Source: Chara braunii (taxonomy: Eukaryota > Streptophyta > Charophyceae > Charales > Characeae). From it: DNA of 30,598 bases. Location of the stretch: NCBI GenBank assembly GCA_003427395.1, contig BFEA01000616.1, forward strand, positions 844,839-875,436, written 5' to 3'. Positions 18,663 through 28,940 of this stretch are shown here, piece by piece. A program made the position numbers and the translations under genes. Every line of letters begins with the position of its first letter. Within the stretch, counting starts at the first letter, position 1. The notes beneath the pieces are model-generated. The model was not told where the DNA came from and made no database searches. It saw only the letters and a program-made list of their open reading frames with translations.

Positions 18663-19790
18663 AGCCACCATCTCCGCTGCTGCTGTACCCTATTCCCATC
18701 CTACCAGCTAGCCCCCTCACTAGTAGGACGCGTGATATCCCACCATCTCCTTCTCCCGTTCACCTCGATGTCCCCTTTTTTTTTAGATGTCGGGGCCATT
18801 ACCCGGCTTTGGCTGAGAAAACGTCTGAGAACACTTGCAGTAATTCGGGAAATCCCTAAGAAACCCTAACAAAGTTCTCCAACACTGTCTTACTCCCTGC
18901 CGAGCTCTTCCAGGCCTCACACCCCCACATCCTGCTCGGTTGCAGGGCAACACAACTCACCCCAGCTCCGACCAGCGTTGTCCCAGCAGCAACCATTGGT
19001 TGTCTCGTGGAATGCCCACCCTAAGGCACGGGGCACTTGCCGACCCTTGTTTTCTGTTCTTGTCCTTTTTCTGTCCCTTCTCCTCTCCGGTTTCTGTTTT
19101 CCATTTTCTGTTCCTGCCCCCTTTTTTATGTCAGAGGTCTGGAACCTTCATGTACTTGGTAAATGATGAAGGCTTGGTAGGGACATGCCCACGAGGGTCG
19201 AGTTTACGAATGATCTAGGAACTTCGGAACTCGGTATTTGGAACCTCTTTTGGTCCAGTGGTCTTCAGTCCTCGGTCCTCTTTACGTTTCTACTCATCCG
19301 ATAGCTTAAATGGACTGATGACGTCGTCGTAAGTCAATCATCGTGACGAAGACCCCTGAGGAGTTCCGGTTCGGCGACCGGACGAAACATGTCGGGTCAA
19401 TCTGCCGTCTTGCTTGTCATAGGTATCGACGATATGAGCGCAATGCTCCCTTTCGGTGCAAGCTGTTTAGGTTATGTTTATTCTTTCTAATTTTTTATGC
19501 CTACCATGTCACGTTCGGGAGAATGACTATGTTGCGTCATCTTGTCCTTTCCTTCCCCTTCTCTTTCTTCTCTCCTCCTATCTTGCTCTTTTTTTTTTTT
19601 TCTCTCCTTTTTTCTTCCTTCTCTTCTGTATTTCTGGTTCTCGGTCCTTGCTGTCTGTCATTCTCTTTATTGGTCGCGGATGAATCTAATGTGTCCTCTG
19701 AGTCTTTTCATGATTAAGTAGTTAGGTCCTTGTGGACCGTCTCTTGTATGGAATTGGTATCATTATCGATGTTGCCGGTTGATGTATCCA
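18663..19790 (+). repeat. right copy of the 1128-bp duplication, truncated PLE
   Basis: Matches 11845-12972 at offset 6818 with one substitution found. It holds the PLE left flank (to about 19029), a full pseudo-LTR (about 19030-19630) and 160 bp of the 5' untranslated region. It then stops before any coding sequence and joins the flanking repeat family at 19791. Sharing the same left insertion border means it derives from the same insertion event, either as an allele with an internal and 3' deletion or through local duplication. Confidence 0.9.
19345..19409 (+). ncRNA. hammerhead ribozyme motif in the duplicated block
   Basis: Base-for-base the same as the left copy (offset 6818): core CTGAGGA, stem II, CGAAAC, cleavage base at 19393 and stem I GACCC/GGGTC. 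If the duplication is an assembly artefact this is not an independent locus. Confidence 0.8.
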
Positions 19791-20885
19791 CCCCAAAGCA
19801 TCCCCTGATTTCTCTACCAGGCCTCACGTTCCTGCATCATCAGGTTACAGAGCAAAACCCCAGCACCAGTCAGCGTCGTTCTGGCATCGAACAACCGCAT
19901 GTCCCTGAGTATAACAACATTGAAGCCACCTAAGAGGAGTTACTAGGAGTTCGCCAACTACTTCATATTCAGAAATAAGAAGCTATGAAAAAACAGAGAG
20001 ACGAAAATCAGAAATAGAGCCACCAACAATCCAACTCAGACCCTCGCTACATACGAGAAACCGCCACTCAGGCTTTCAGTTCTCGTACCACAAATCGCCA
20101 GTTCTCACACCCCCCTTGCTAGGGTTACAAGGCAACACAAAACTGCCCAAGTGCCGAACTAAGTGTTTTCTAACGGATAGGAAGTATCTTCCTCCCTCGA
20201 CTACTTCCTTAGCTGCAAACCCCCTAGCGGGTTACAGGGTCACCGCCCCGGCATCAACTACGTTGAAAGAGGTGGTTATGCCTTCCACCCTCGGCATAAC
20301 TCCAATGGCCTCAAGCTCCTCTTGGTCACAGAGCCACTGCTCCAGAACCGGCCAATGTCGCCCCACCCCGCCCTTCTAGTAGACTTACTACCTTGAGCAA
20401 CCCTTCCTCTTCAGCACGAGCCCACCCCAAATTCCTCCAAACCCTATTTCCAACTTTCACCTTCCCATTTAAGAAAGCCAAAAGGAAAAAGGACAATAAC
20501 TAGAACCACTAACAATCTGTCTCCTTCTCTCACCACAGATGAAGGACACGCTGCCCAAGCTTTCAATCCTCACACCAAAAATCATTAGATCTCATACCCC
20601 CCTTGCTAGCGTTACAAAGCAACACAAACGGCCCTAGTACCGACCTAACTGTTTTCGACGGACAGAAAGTGCCTTCCCCCTCGACAACTCCCTTAATTGT
20701 ATGGCCCCTTAAAAGGTAACAGGGTCACCGCCCCGGCAACAGCTACGTCGGGCGAGATGGTTATGCCTCCCACCCTCGACATAACTTCAATGGCCTCAAG
20801 CTCCTCCTGGCCACAGAGCGAATGCTCCAGCACCAGCCAATGTCGTCCAGCCCCGCCCTTCTGATAATAGACTTACCGCCATGAA
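19791..20885. repeat. tandem repeat family, period about 487 bp
   Basis: Two diverged units are clear. CCTTGCTAG(G/C)GTTACAA begins at 20114 and 20601. Both continue through GGGTCACCGCCCCGGCA, GGTTATGCC..CCACCCTCG and AATGGCCTCAAGCTCCTC, to TAGACTTAC. A third, weaker copy lies at about 19800-19900 (CCAGGCCTCAC, GGTTACAGAGCAA). The same words occur left of the PLE at 12080-12170 (CCAGGCCTCAC, GGTTGCAGGGCAACACAA). The PLE therefore appears to be inserted in this repeat family. No coding sequence is apparent. Confidence 0.75.
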
Positions 20886-21015
20886 CTGTTGATCCCTCAT
20901 CTGAGTGAACCCCCCCACTTCCCACCTTCCTTTAACTCGACCTTCCCCCTTTCGTTTGCAAGACCACATCCTAGCAAATTTGAACTACAACTTCCGAAAA
21001 ACTACATCAGATTTA

Positions 21016-21597
21016 GGATCTCGTTAGACACTCCTAAACGTGCCTGTTTTTTGGATTGCGTCTTGGTTGCACGCAATCCTGAATCCTATTTTGAGATCGA
21101 AAATGTAAAAACGGCGTTAGGACGAGTCCTAAAGGATTTAGGATTCCCTAGGCAAAATCGTCATAAATTTTCCAGTAGCCCCCGACCTACTGAAAATTTT
21201 AGGATTCCCACGTTTCACGGACTCGTTGCGTCGCGCATGGCACCGTCGACACAGAGTTGCTGGTGCAGAAGCGGTCCGTCGGGTCAGTGGTCGGATATCG
21301 GAGGTTTCTGCGAATTCGAATTTTCAAACTTTTGGGTCCGCGCGCTTTTCACTGACCCGTCGTCACCCGCCGACGACCACCACAGTGTGTACCACGGACA
21401 CCAGCCAGCAATGGACGAATATCGGTGACGCGGCTGCGTATACGCATATGAAAACCGGCCGCGGGAGACATTTTATGACGAATCCTAAAAAGATGATTTT
21501 TAGGATTGCGTGTAACGACGCTGCAGGAAATTCTAAAAATCCTTTAGGACTCGTCCTAAAAATTTTAGGATTCCTTTAGGAGTGTCTAACGAGACCC
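21016..21597. mobile_element. non-autonomous TIR element, PIF/Harbinger (Tourist)-like
   Basis: Terminal inverted repeats of 23 bp start GGATCTCGTTAGACACTC (left, 21016-21038) and GGGTCTCGTTAGACACTC (right, minus strand of 21575-21597), differing at one base. A TTA on each side (21013-21015 and 21598-21600) is the 3-bp target duplication typical of PIF/Harbinger. Inside, both ends carry AGGATT/CTAAAA words and the GGACGAGTCC / GGACTCGTCC pair, and GGGTCAGTG/CACTGACCC pairs across the middle, so the element is partly palindromic. At 582 bp with no transposase it is a MITE-like passenger. The long open frame crossing its left half is incidental. Confidence 0.85.
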
Positions 21598-21600
21598 TTA

Positions 21601-22154
21601 GAATTAGCTAAAAGATGGATAAACATAGGACATCAATTCAACTTTGAGAAAATCAATTTGTAACCCTTTGCAATTCAAAAGTGAGTAATCATTTATCTGG
21701 GATCAGAGAAAAACTCTGATTTAAAAATTTCACATTAGGAATCTTGCTCAGAAAGTACGATAAGGAAATTCATCTAAGAATTGAATATCTGGTTTACAGA
21801 CTGGGTAAAAAATTATGAATATCAATATCAGCAATTCCAATCCACGGAATCGAACTGGAATTTTTATGTGGGAAAAATCAGAATAACAATCAAGCACGGA
21901 ATAAAAAACTCAAGAATGAACGTAGACAAAAACTTCATTATGTGAAGTCAAACCGAAAAAAGGGGATCCAGATATGGGGCAGGGCCCTCCACAGATGAAG
22001 GGTATCAAAAGATCGTACACACGCAGCGGGAATATGCCATATCAGAGCAGATACAATTTCACACCTCCCGTACGTCTCGCTTGATCTATCCACGTTAAAT
22101 CCTCATCACCGTAGCAATTGAGGCGGTGCGAATNTGGTTGTCANCCATNTATAA
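21601..22154. other. AT-rich non-coding stretch
   Basis: A-rich sequence with no gene recognised. It runs into the CA microsatellite. Confidence 0.5.
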
Positions 22155-22224
22155 TTNNGGAGGCACACNCNCACACANACANACACACACACACACGCAC
22201 GCACACACNCACNCACACACACAN

Positions 22225-22259
<35 letters not shown>

Positions 22260-22301
22260 NNCACACACACNCACACNCACACACACACACACACACACAC
22301 A
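22155..22301. repeat. (CA)n microsatellite with N calls
   Basis: An ACAC run with scattered single N and GCAC interruptions. The N calls reflect base uncertainty within the repeat. Frames translated through it are artefacts. Confidence 0.97.
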
Positions 22302-23697
22302 TCCACACCCACGCCACCGCCGACACGGATGGTGGAGTGTTGCTTTTTTTGTCTTCCTCGCCCTTCAGCTCATGGAGGACGCCCGTCGTTTTATGGAAGC
22401 GCTGAAGGAGTTTGCTTCTGTAGTGGACAAGCAGCTCATGTTTTCCATTTTTTTGTCATCCATACATGGCATACGGAGTGGGGACTGCTATGTGCGTTTT
22501 TTTTTTTTTTTTTTGAAAACCTGCTTGCAAGGCCGCTATGCCAGCGATGGTAAGAGAACCGCCAAGATTGAGGTTTTGGGCGTTGGGTTGCTCCATCTAT
22601 TGGTGGGGAGGAGCACCTGCTGGGAACCAGGTCCAACGTACTTGGAACAACAATAGGATACAATGCCACGACTGTGGCGATGTACACTTCTCCTGTAGAG
22701 CACCCTCTATCCCGTGGAGCTGCTAATTAACCCTTCCTTTGTGAGTCTCCTAATCATCTGGCCCAGCCTGCACCTAGAAGATGTCTATTGTTCTTTTCTA
22801 TTCCTAGAATCCTAGGTCCCCCTGTGATCCAGTCGCCCCATTAACCTCAGACTTCTTCCAAGTGTCTGCAGCCCCCCTGTGTCTTGTTGTCTGGTTGTCT
22901 GTTTCTCTTAACTTAAGGACCTTCTTCAAATCTCTACACTGCCAAGATTGAGAGTTTATCTTTCGGGCTGCTCCATCAATTTCTGTTTAAATCTTTTTAA
23001 ACCCTAAACCCTCCCAGCATTATCCTTAGCAGAGATTGAACTAACTTTAGACCATGCTGCTGATCCTGTGAACAGCCCACGACTGTATTCCATGTGTGCC
23101 TAATTTGTTCCATATTTGTGTATGACCCTTGCCGCAATCCTGTATTAAACCCGCCCACGTCACCTCAGTCCACTATCTCCTCCCCATCTTTAGATGCTGC
23201 GGGATTTACCTGTCTTCACATTCATACCAGATGGGCCCCTGGATGAGTGGGGATCCGAGTTGAATAATCAAAGCATTGTTCTCTGGACAGAGCCGGCAGC
23301 AGGAAGTTTTGGAGGTCACTAATGAGTGACAGTTGCGCCTCTTCGAATATTTGTACTCTCCCATACCCGTGCGAGTTAGCATTCCTATCCTCGTACTGAT
23401 ACTAGTTGTTCAGTTAGTGGACACCAGGTGTCCAGTTGTCCGTATCATCAGTCTCGGCAGTAAGAAGGCGGGAAGGCGGGAAAGCAGAGGATGGAGGGGT
23501 GGGGGTGGGTCGGAGGGAGATGATAGTGTGGGTAGCAGACGGAAGGTGGGGGGGTTAATGCAGGGGTGGGGCAGGGCCCATTGCGAGATGGGGATTTTGG
23601 GAGATCAAAAGGAAATTTGTCGAGAGGTACGAGACCGCAAAGACGTGCAATGGTCGTCTTTGCCATGAGGGTTCGTCCGCCCTCCAGTTTTTCCATC
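22302..23697. other. non-coding stretch, possible LINE 3' region
   Basis: No gene recognised. An 18-T run at 22497-22514 would be a poly(A) tail on the minus strand and could be the 3' end of the LINE whose coding part stops near 23700. That would give a 3' untranslated region of about 1.2 kb. A TTTAAACCCTAAACCCTC word near 22997-23014 contains two plant-type telomere units (CCCTAAA). G-rich tracts lie at 23480-23580. Confidence 0.4.
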
Positions 23698-25695
23698 TTA
23701 TGTCGAGGTCATCAAGCAGTTCGGAGAAGATATATCGGGGATCCTACCAGATCGGGGGTGGGGAGACAGCGGTGTATAATCTGCCACTGCAAGGATTTGA
23801 GGCTCGTAAGCATTGATTTGGAGTACTTGTCCCAAGGGAGACTGTTCAGCAGTTGCGGGTTCGCCGGAGAGTTTCGCTCCCATCTATGTAGGATCGTTTG
23901 TGTCATCTGTTGTTGTGGGCAAGATGCTCGATACCGCCCTTTAACAATGTAATCCCATACGTGCATAGTTTGTTGGCCCGTCCATTCCCAGTCATCCAGG
24001 TCAAAGGGAAGACAGGCGATGGGTGTGGCAGGCTCAAATGCGTGGTAACCGTTATCTTGGTCCCCCACAACTCTCACATTCATCAGCCCCGTCCACAGTT
24101 CTGTGGAATCCATATCTTCGTTTCGGGCCAGTTGAGAGAACCGCGCTCCTGGAATGAGCAGGGTGAAGGCTTCCAATTCACACCTTTCACCGTCGGACTC
24201 CCTCTTGTACACTCTATATACAGTCGCCGGTGTGGGTAAGTCAGTATACCTAACCACCCAGTCTTGAGGATGAATCGTTGGGCCTTCTTTGATGGTTTGC
24301 CTCCAGGCAAGAAGGAGGGCGTCTATCAGTTGACAAATATTTTCTTCTATATTCAGTATGTGCTTCATCTTCGCCTTGAGTTGTTCCAGTGTAGCCCAAT
24401 TTTGTTCGATTGGGTCCCTACTATGTAGATTCCTTTCTTTGCCTAGGAGAGCCAGGGCGAATTGGATACGAACAAAAATGGGTTGCTGGCATCCTCCAAA
24501 ATGAAGGGATTGCCGAATAACGGTTGTCTCCATATGGAGTGTCATCCATTGGGTGGAAACTTTTGCTTGGGGCCGCGTTTCCTCCAAAGTTTTAGCGTGT
24601 TTGGCCAGAGGGGGTCATGGGGGATGTCCTGTCTGGTGGCCCATGCCTCGTTTGTCGTATGTCTGTTTCGGCGAGGGCCCGGGATTGTCTAGTGGCTTGG
24701 TTAACCACTGGAGGGGATGCACCCGATAAGGGGGTGCAGACTCGGGTGCCAGACCACTTATCTGAACACATGCCAAGGGGCCCCATGGGATGTTGTTTCC
24801 TACAAAGAGTCTAATTAGCACCTTAAATATCATGGCCTCACTCTCCCTTTTCGGGTCCAATATCCCCATCCCCCCTTTGGCTCTAGGTTGTGTGAGGGTG
24901 TCCCAACTGACCCTACGTATGCAACGCTTTTATCAGCCTGGTATATTGTTGTGGTTTCAGTGGTCACACCGCCAGTTTGTACCATATTGCTGCGAGAATA
25001 GCGTTGTTGATTGCCAACATCCGACCAACCAGCGATGTGCGCAACCCTTCCCATCTTGCCAGTCGGTCAATGACTATGTTCACCAGGATATCCCCATGGT
25101 TAGGTGGAGGTCCTAAAGCCGTTAGCCTCACTCCCAAGATTCGCACGGGGTCTTCCTTTCTTGCCCATGACACACATGGGTCCTGCAGAGGGGGCAAATT
25201 TTGAGGATGGAGCCACCAACCTTCTGTCTTAGAACCCCTGTTCACTTTCATGTCTGCCACCAATGAGAAGAGGTGTATGGTGTGGGTTAGGGCCTGAAGG
25301 CTGTCGGCATCTGCCCGTATGAGGACCGTGAGGTCGTCTGCAAACAGTGACGTCACTGGAATAAGGTGGTCCGGGATATCCGGGATGAACACTTTGCTGA
25401 TTTTCGGGTGAGCTCTAATCAATGCTGCTAGGGTCTCCATGAGTATGACGAGGAGAAGAGGCGCAATGGGGTTTCCTTGACACACCGACCTCTGCAGCGT
25501 TATTGGCGAGGAAAGATGGTCATTGAGCACTATGTTTGTAGTAGCCGATCTATGAAGAAGCTGCACCCAGTGGCAAAATCTGGGATCAAAGTTCATTCTG
25601 ACCAAGCACATTCTATCCAAGAAGTCTCAATCAACGTGGTCGTATGCTTTCTCGAAGTCTATAACACGGTGGTCGTATGCTTCCACTGTCCCAAG
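23698..25695 (-). pseudogene. LINE ORF2 fragment: RT palm to C-terminus
   Basis: Minus-strand reverse transcriptase of an L1-like non-LTR retrotransposon. Reading from 25695 leftward: motif A VIDFEKAYDHVD followed by a stop at the expected Trp (TGA), then FLDRM; motif B region SVCQGNPIAPLL; and catalytic FADDLTVLI. Next come VNRGSKTEG, an IRILGV-like VRILGVRLT segment and RWEGLRTSLVGRMLAINNAILA. The frame breaks near 24960-24870 and resumes as GILDPKRESEAMIFKVLI (24869 leftward). It breaks again near 24600 and then stays open from 24587 to 23712 with a long C-terminal region ending WQIIHRCLPTPDL, a zinc-binding RT tail. The endonuclease and RT fingers are absent here and appear inverted next door. 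Confidence 0.85.
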
Positions 25696-25704
25696 ACTTA
25701 CACA

Positions 25705-26290
25705 CCCCTTGGAGGTAACTGCCCCGGTTGGTACCAACGCTAACACTATAGCTGACTATGCCGCCAAATACTACAAGGACCTGTTCACTTCTCAAACCCT
25801 CCTCAAGAACTCGCTGGAAGTCCGTCAAGCTAGGGAAGAGTTGTTTCAGGCCGTACAATCACACTATGACCTTACTCCAGCACAAAACTATGATTTGGAT
25901 AACCCTCTCTCATCGGATGAAATATGGGCAACCTTGCAAGACATGGAGGACAAGAAGACACCTGGGATTGACTCCTTCCCAAAGGAATTCTGGGTGCACT
26001 TCTGAGACCTTCTTAAGGATGATCTGATGGCGTATATAGCAGTTGTCCAGCAGGAGGGCACCTTTGGGGGCATGATTGGCCAAGGGGTAACCACACTCCT
26101 CTACAAAAAAGGAAACAAGGAGGATATAAGAAACTATACACCCATCACTCTCCTTCCTGTCCCCTACAAATTGGTGGCCAAAGCACTCACCATCCACCTT
26201 TTGCTGCATATGAACATGCTAATTCATCCCGACCAAACAGGATTTATGCCCAACCGCAATATTCAAGAGAACATTCTTCTGGTCAACGAG
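25705..26290 (+). pseudogene. LINE ORF2 fragment: RT fingers, inverted
   Basis: Plus-strand piece of the same kind of LINE, covering the part upstream of motif A. It reads ADYAAKYYKDLFTSQ, LSSDEIWATLQDMEDKKTPG, then a TGA at 26003 where Trp is expected. It continues in frame with FGGMIGQGVTTLLYKKGNKE, ITLLPVPYKLVAKAL and MLIHPDQTGFMPNRNIQENI. It stops being LINE-like at the centre of the inverted repeat near 26290. It ends about where the minus-strand fragment on its left begins in protein order, but in the opposite orientation. Confidence 0.8.
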
Positions 26291-26592
26291 ACTAGCTGCT
26301 TGGGCCCTGCGTTGGCGTGCGTACTTGATGGTTTCGTTGACCAGAAGAATGTTGTCCTAAATATTGGGGTTGGGCATAAATCCTCTCTGGTCGGGGTGAA
26401 TTAGCATGTTCATATACGGCAAAAGGTGGATGGTGAGTGTTTTGGCCACCAATTTGTAGGGGACAGGAAGGAGAGTGATGGGTCTATAGTTTCTAATATC
26501 CTCCTTGTTTCCTTTTCTGTAGAGGAGTGTGGTTACCCCTTGGCCAATCATGCCCCCAGAGGTGCCCTCCTGTTGGACAATTGTTATATACG
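26027..26592. repeat. large inverted repeat of LINE sequence
   Basis: The arm from about 26027 to 26288 pairs with the arm from about 26333 to 26592, with scattered mismatches. The loop of about 45 nt is unique to the minus copy. TTCTGGTCAACGA(G/A)AC marks the inner ends. Transcripts across it would form a long hairpin. Confidence 0.85.
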
Positions 26593-26600
26593 TTGTCGAG
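26291..26600 (-). pseudogene. LINE ORF2 fragment, second fingers copy
   Basis: Minus-strand copy of the fingers segment, GMIGQGVTTLLYRKGNKEDI, RPITLLPVPYKLVAK and NMLIHPDQRGFMPN. It extends past the left arm's end as LLVNETIKYARQRRAQAA. It differs from the plus copy at several residues (YRP for YTP, PDQR for PDQT, NPN for NRN), so it is a separate copy and not a simple fold-back of the same molecule. Confidence 0.8.
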
Positions 26601-27396
26601 TGCATCGGTCTGGCGCCACCCAGAGGGAGCGCGGGACCCTCCCGGCCGCGTCACGCAGCAGTCATAGTATACATCCCGTTGCGGTATATACACGGAGCTT
26701 CCATAAGCCGCTCCGGCCGGGTGCGCCAGCCATACCTCTCGCGAGCCCCTACGACAGGACAGGACCTACGCGAGGCACGACTACCTCCACCTTACGGGAG
26801 TTGTCACCTCCCTTCGCTGGGCGTATCCCCGCCGAGCTACCAGCCCATAGTATGAAAGCTGATCAGCTGCAATCGCAGAGGTGGACCAGCCGATGGCATT
26901 TCTCGTTCGTTGTAGCATAAGGGTACGCGCGGTACTACGCCTATATCGGACCCGCACGCGAACCGACACCTCGGGGGGCAGAGGTCCCAAGCGCGGCTCG
27001 TCGCCGGTCGACTAGGACGTATCCCACATGCCACGCGCACACCACTATAAGGTACATAAAAGTAAAGCACACGCACACTCGCACACGAGTACTGAACGAC
27101 GCAAAGGACGTACAACGCGATACCCTCCTAGTCCCTTAGTATCCATTCCATAACTTCCTGGTGCGGGAATCGGTTGAGCATCGTGCGCGAGACTTGATAA
27201 AAAGTCGCGCAGGCGTAGGCCTTCTTATATCGACTAGCAATGCCAACGCACACAAGTAGTCGCAAAGATGGCGTACTATGCAGTGCCCATAACCGAGCGG
27301 TCCCTCCGGAATCCGAATACCGCTTATGACACTCACGTGTCAGACTCGAAGTATCGTGAAGGTTCCCTCGTTCACGACATTGCACGGCTGAAGGAC
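26601..27396. other. CpG-rich stretch, no gene recognised
   Basis: Base composition changes sharply from the LINE block: many CGCG, GCGCG and ACGCG words. Open frames of up to about 92 codons exist on the minus strand but without a domain I recognise; one ends VSRTMLNRFPHQEVMEWILRD at 27128. It could be another element or the edge of an unmethylated region. Confidence 0.4.
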
Positions 27397-27588
27397 TAGC
27401 CGTGCGGCCGCTGCGACACGTCCGGCTTTCGGCCCGAGTGCCCTGGCGGTGAAGGCAAATAGGCTCTGCCCGAGGGGGGTCCCCTTCAGTGCAGGGCCTA
27501 GGGCTTGGGATGTCCTGGACAAGGACCTTGAATCCCAGCCCAGGACCAACGTCCGACTAGCAATCTTCAAGAAGCACTTATATAAGTA
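27397..27588 (+). pseudogene. possible C-terminal scrap of a LINE RT
   Basis: A plus-strand frame open from about 27395 to TAA at 27586 ends VPFSAGPRAWDVLDKDLES then NVRLAIFKKHLYK. The pattern W..L......S....FK..L at the very end of a protein is common at the C-termini of CR1/Jockey-type RTs. It is short and no RT motif is present, so the call is weak. Confidence 0.3.
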
Positions 27589-28391
27589 ATGGGGTCATCC
27601 CTTCTCTACTAGCCCAACCCCTGATTAACTCCTTAGCACGCGGGCCCTTTCAGGCCACACTAGTACCCTACATAGATACGCATACATACATATCTACACA
27701 CATATATACTCATATGAGAATGAACGTGTGACGATCACATCTCACAATCACAGTGGGTCTCCTCATGCACATACATAAGATCGCAGGGTAGTCCAATCCA
27801 ATAATCCAAGTCACAGAACATACTTGCAACCACATCAAAGAGTCAAGCAGAAGTCCATACACTACACGGAGTCAACTCCAACCAATCTCTATGCTCATAC
27901 TCTTTGCCTCAGTCATGCAAGCCCCAACTTCCAGCTAACCAACCTTAAGTAAATACTCAGTACCTTTGTTAAATGACCATTCAATAAAAGTCCAGGTGAA
28001 ACCTTAACAAAACAGAGAAGATCACCAGGGTTGAAGCCTTTTTAGGTTGAGTAAGAAGAGTGGGTTAAGGTTGAGCCGTAACCCGACGAGTCGGCAACCG
28101 ACCTGTTATTAGTAATAACAGAAGGTGATCTTTGCAGGATCAAAGCTGAATCTAGCCCCCGTCCTGAAGCGGCTTGATCCAAGAGACTTGTGACACAAGC
28201 CAGGCCAATCTCAAGCTAAGTCTACATGCTTACGGAGAGTAATCTCCACATCCTAACCCTACTCGAGCTGTCATATCTACCCGAGTCTAGGTCCACCTCT
28301 AGATAACACTCAGCGTAAGGTGGACCTTGCCATAGCCTCCCCTACATAGGTCGTCACTTGTCCAACTATAGGCTAACTCCTCTAACTTAAT
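27589..28391. other. non-coding stretch
   Basis: A-rich sequence with ACATA runs (27670-27720) and no gene. A perfect 9-bp palindrome CTGTTATTA-G-TAATAACAG lies at 28103-28121. Confidence 0.45.
28103..28121. repeat. 19-nt palindrome
   Basis: CTGTTATTA, a central G, and TAATAACAG. The arms are perfectly complementary. Confidence 0.7.
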
Positions 28392-28940
28392 AAAATTTCG
28401 GCAGCGCTTCCCGTAGGAAAAGTGACATCGCAGAAAATATACTAGTCCAAAAAGTCAAACTTTGGATCCCAGAAAGTCAGGTTTTGTCTAACTGCCTGAT
28501 CTACCAAAAATTTGGGTAGCATTTCCTTCAGAGAGGAAGGCCCCCCAGATTTATACTAAGTCAGACTTGAACTTAGACATAAAGTCTAAGTCCTGTCACG
28601 ACAAAATCTCAACCAACTTCTTAGCTTTGTAGAAAATTCGGTAGCGTTTCCCGTAGGGAAAGTGATAGTCCAAGATTTATACAAGGCCAAGTTTGGGACC
28701 TGACAATGACTTTGACCCTCCAGGGCCCAATTTTGGCTAACTTCCTGAATTAGTAAAAACTTGGGCAACATCTCCTTTAGAAAAGGAGGCTCCCCAGATT
28801 CTTACTAAGTCAAAAAGTCATCAAGGCCGGATCCCGAAGAAGTCAAAGTTTTGACTAACTTCTTGATTTCGTAGAAATTTCGGCAGCGCTTTCCGTAGAG
28901 AAAGTGGCTTACCAAGATTTATACAATACCAAGTCTGAAT
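28392..28940. repeat. tandem array of about 120 bp, five hairpin-bearing units
   Basis: Units start near 28392, 28506, 28631, 28755 and 28872. Two types alternate: TTCGG(C/T)AGCG (units 1, 3, 5) and TTGGG(T/C)A.CAT (units 2, 4). Each has a hairpin right after this word. The stems are TTCC/GGAA, TTTCCT with AGGAAG, TTTCCC/GGGAAA (28647-28652 with 28656-28661), CTCCTTT/AAAGGAG (28772-28778 with 28782-28788) and CTTTC/GAAAG. The stem bases change but the pairing is kept. Most units then carry AGATT(T/C)(A/T)TAC. I have a vague memory of TTTCGGCAGC-type repeats in plant LTR retrotransposons, so this may be untranslated retroelement sequence. Confidence 0.8.

Noticed and set aside
20889-21428. 179-codon open frame
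   Set aside because: It crosses the border of the TIR element and has no domain. Its right half lies in the palindromic interior.
22095-22326. Cys/Val- or His/Thr-repeat proteins across the CA repeat
   Set aside because: Artefact of translating a dinucleotide repeat with N calls.
22997-23014. Plant-type interstitial telomere (CCCTAAA)
   Set aside because: Two units only, in ordinary sequence.
23712-26005. Reassignment of TGA to Trp, since TGA replaces an expected Trp twice in the LINE pieces
   Set aside because: TGG is used for Trp throughout the same fragments, and TGA and TAA stops and frameshifts are also present. Ordinary decay explains it.
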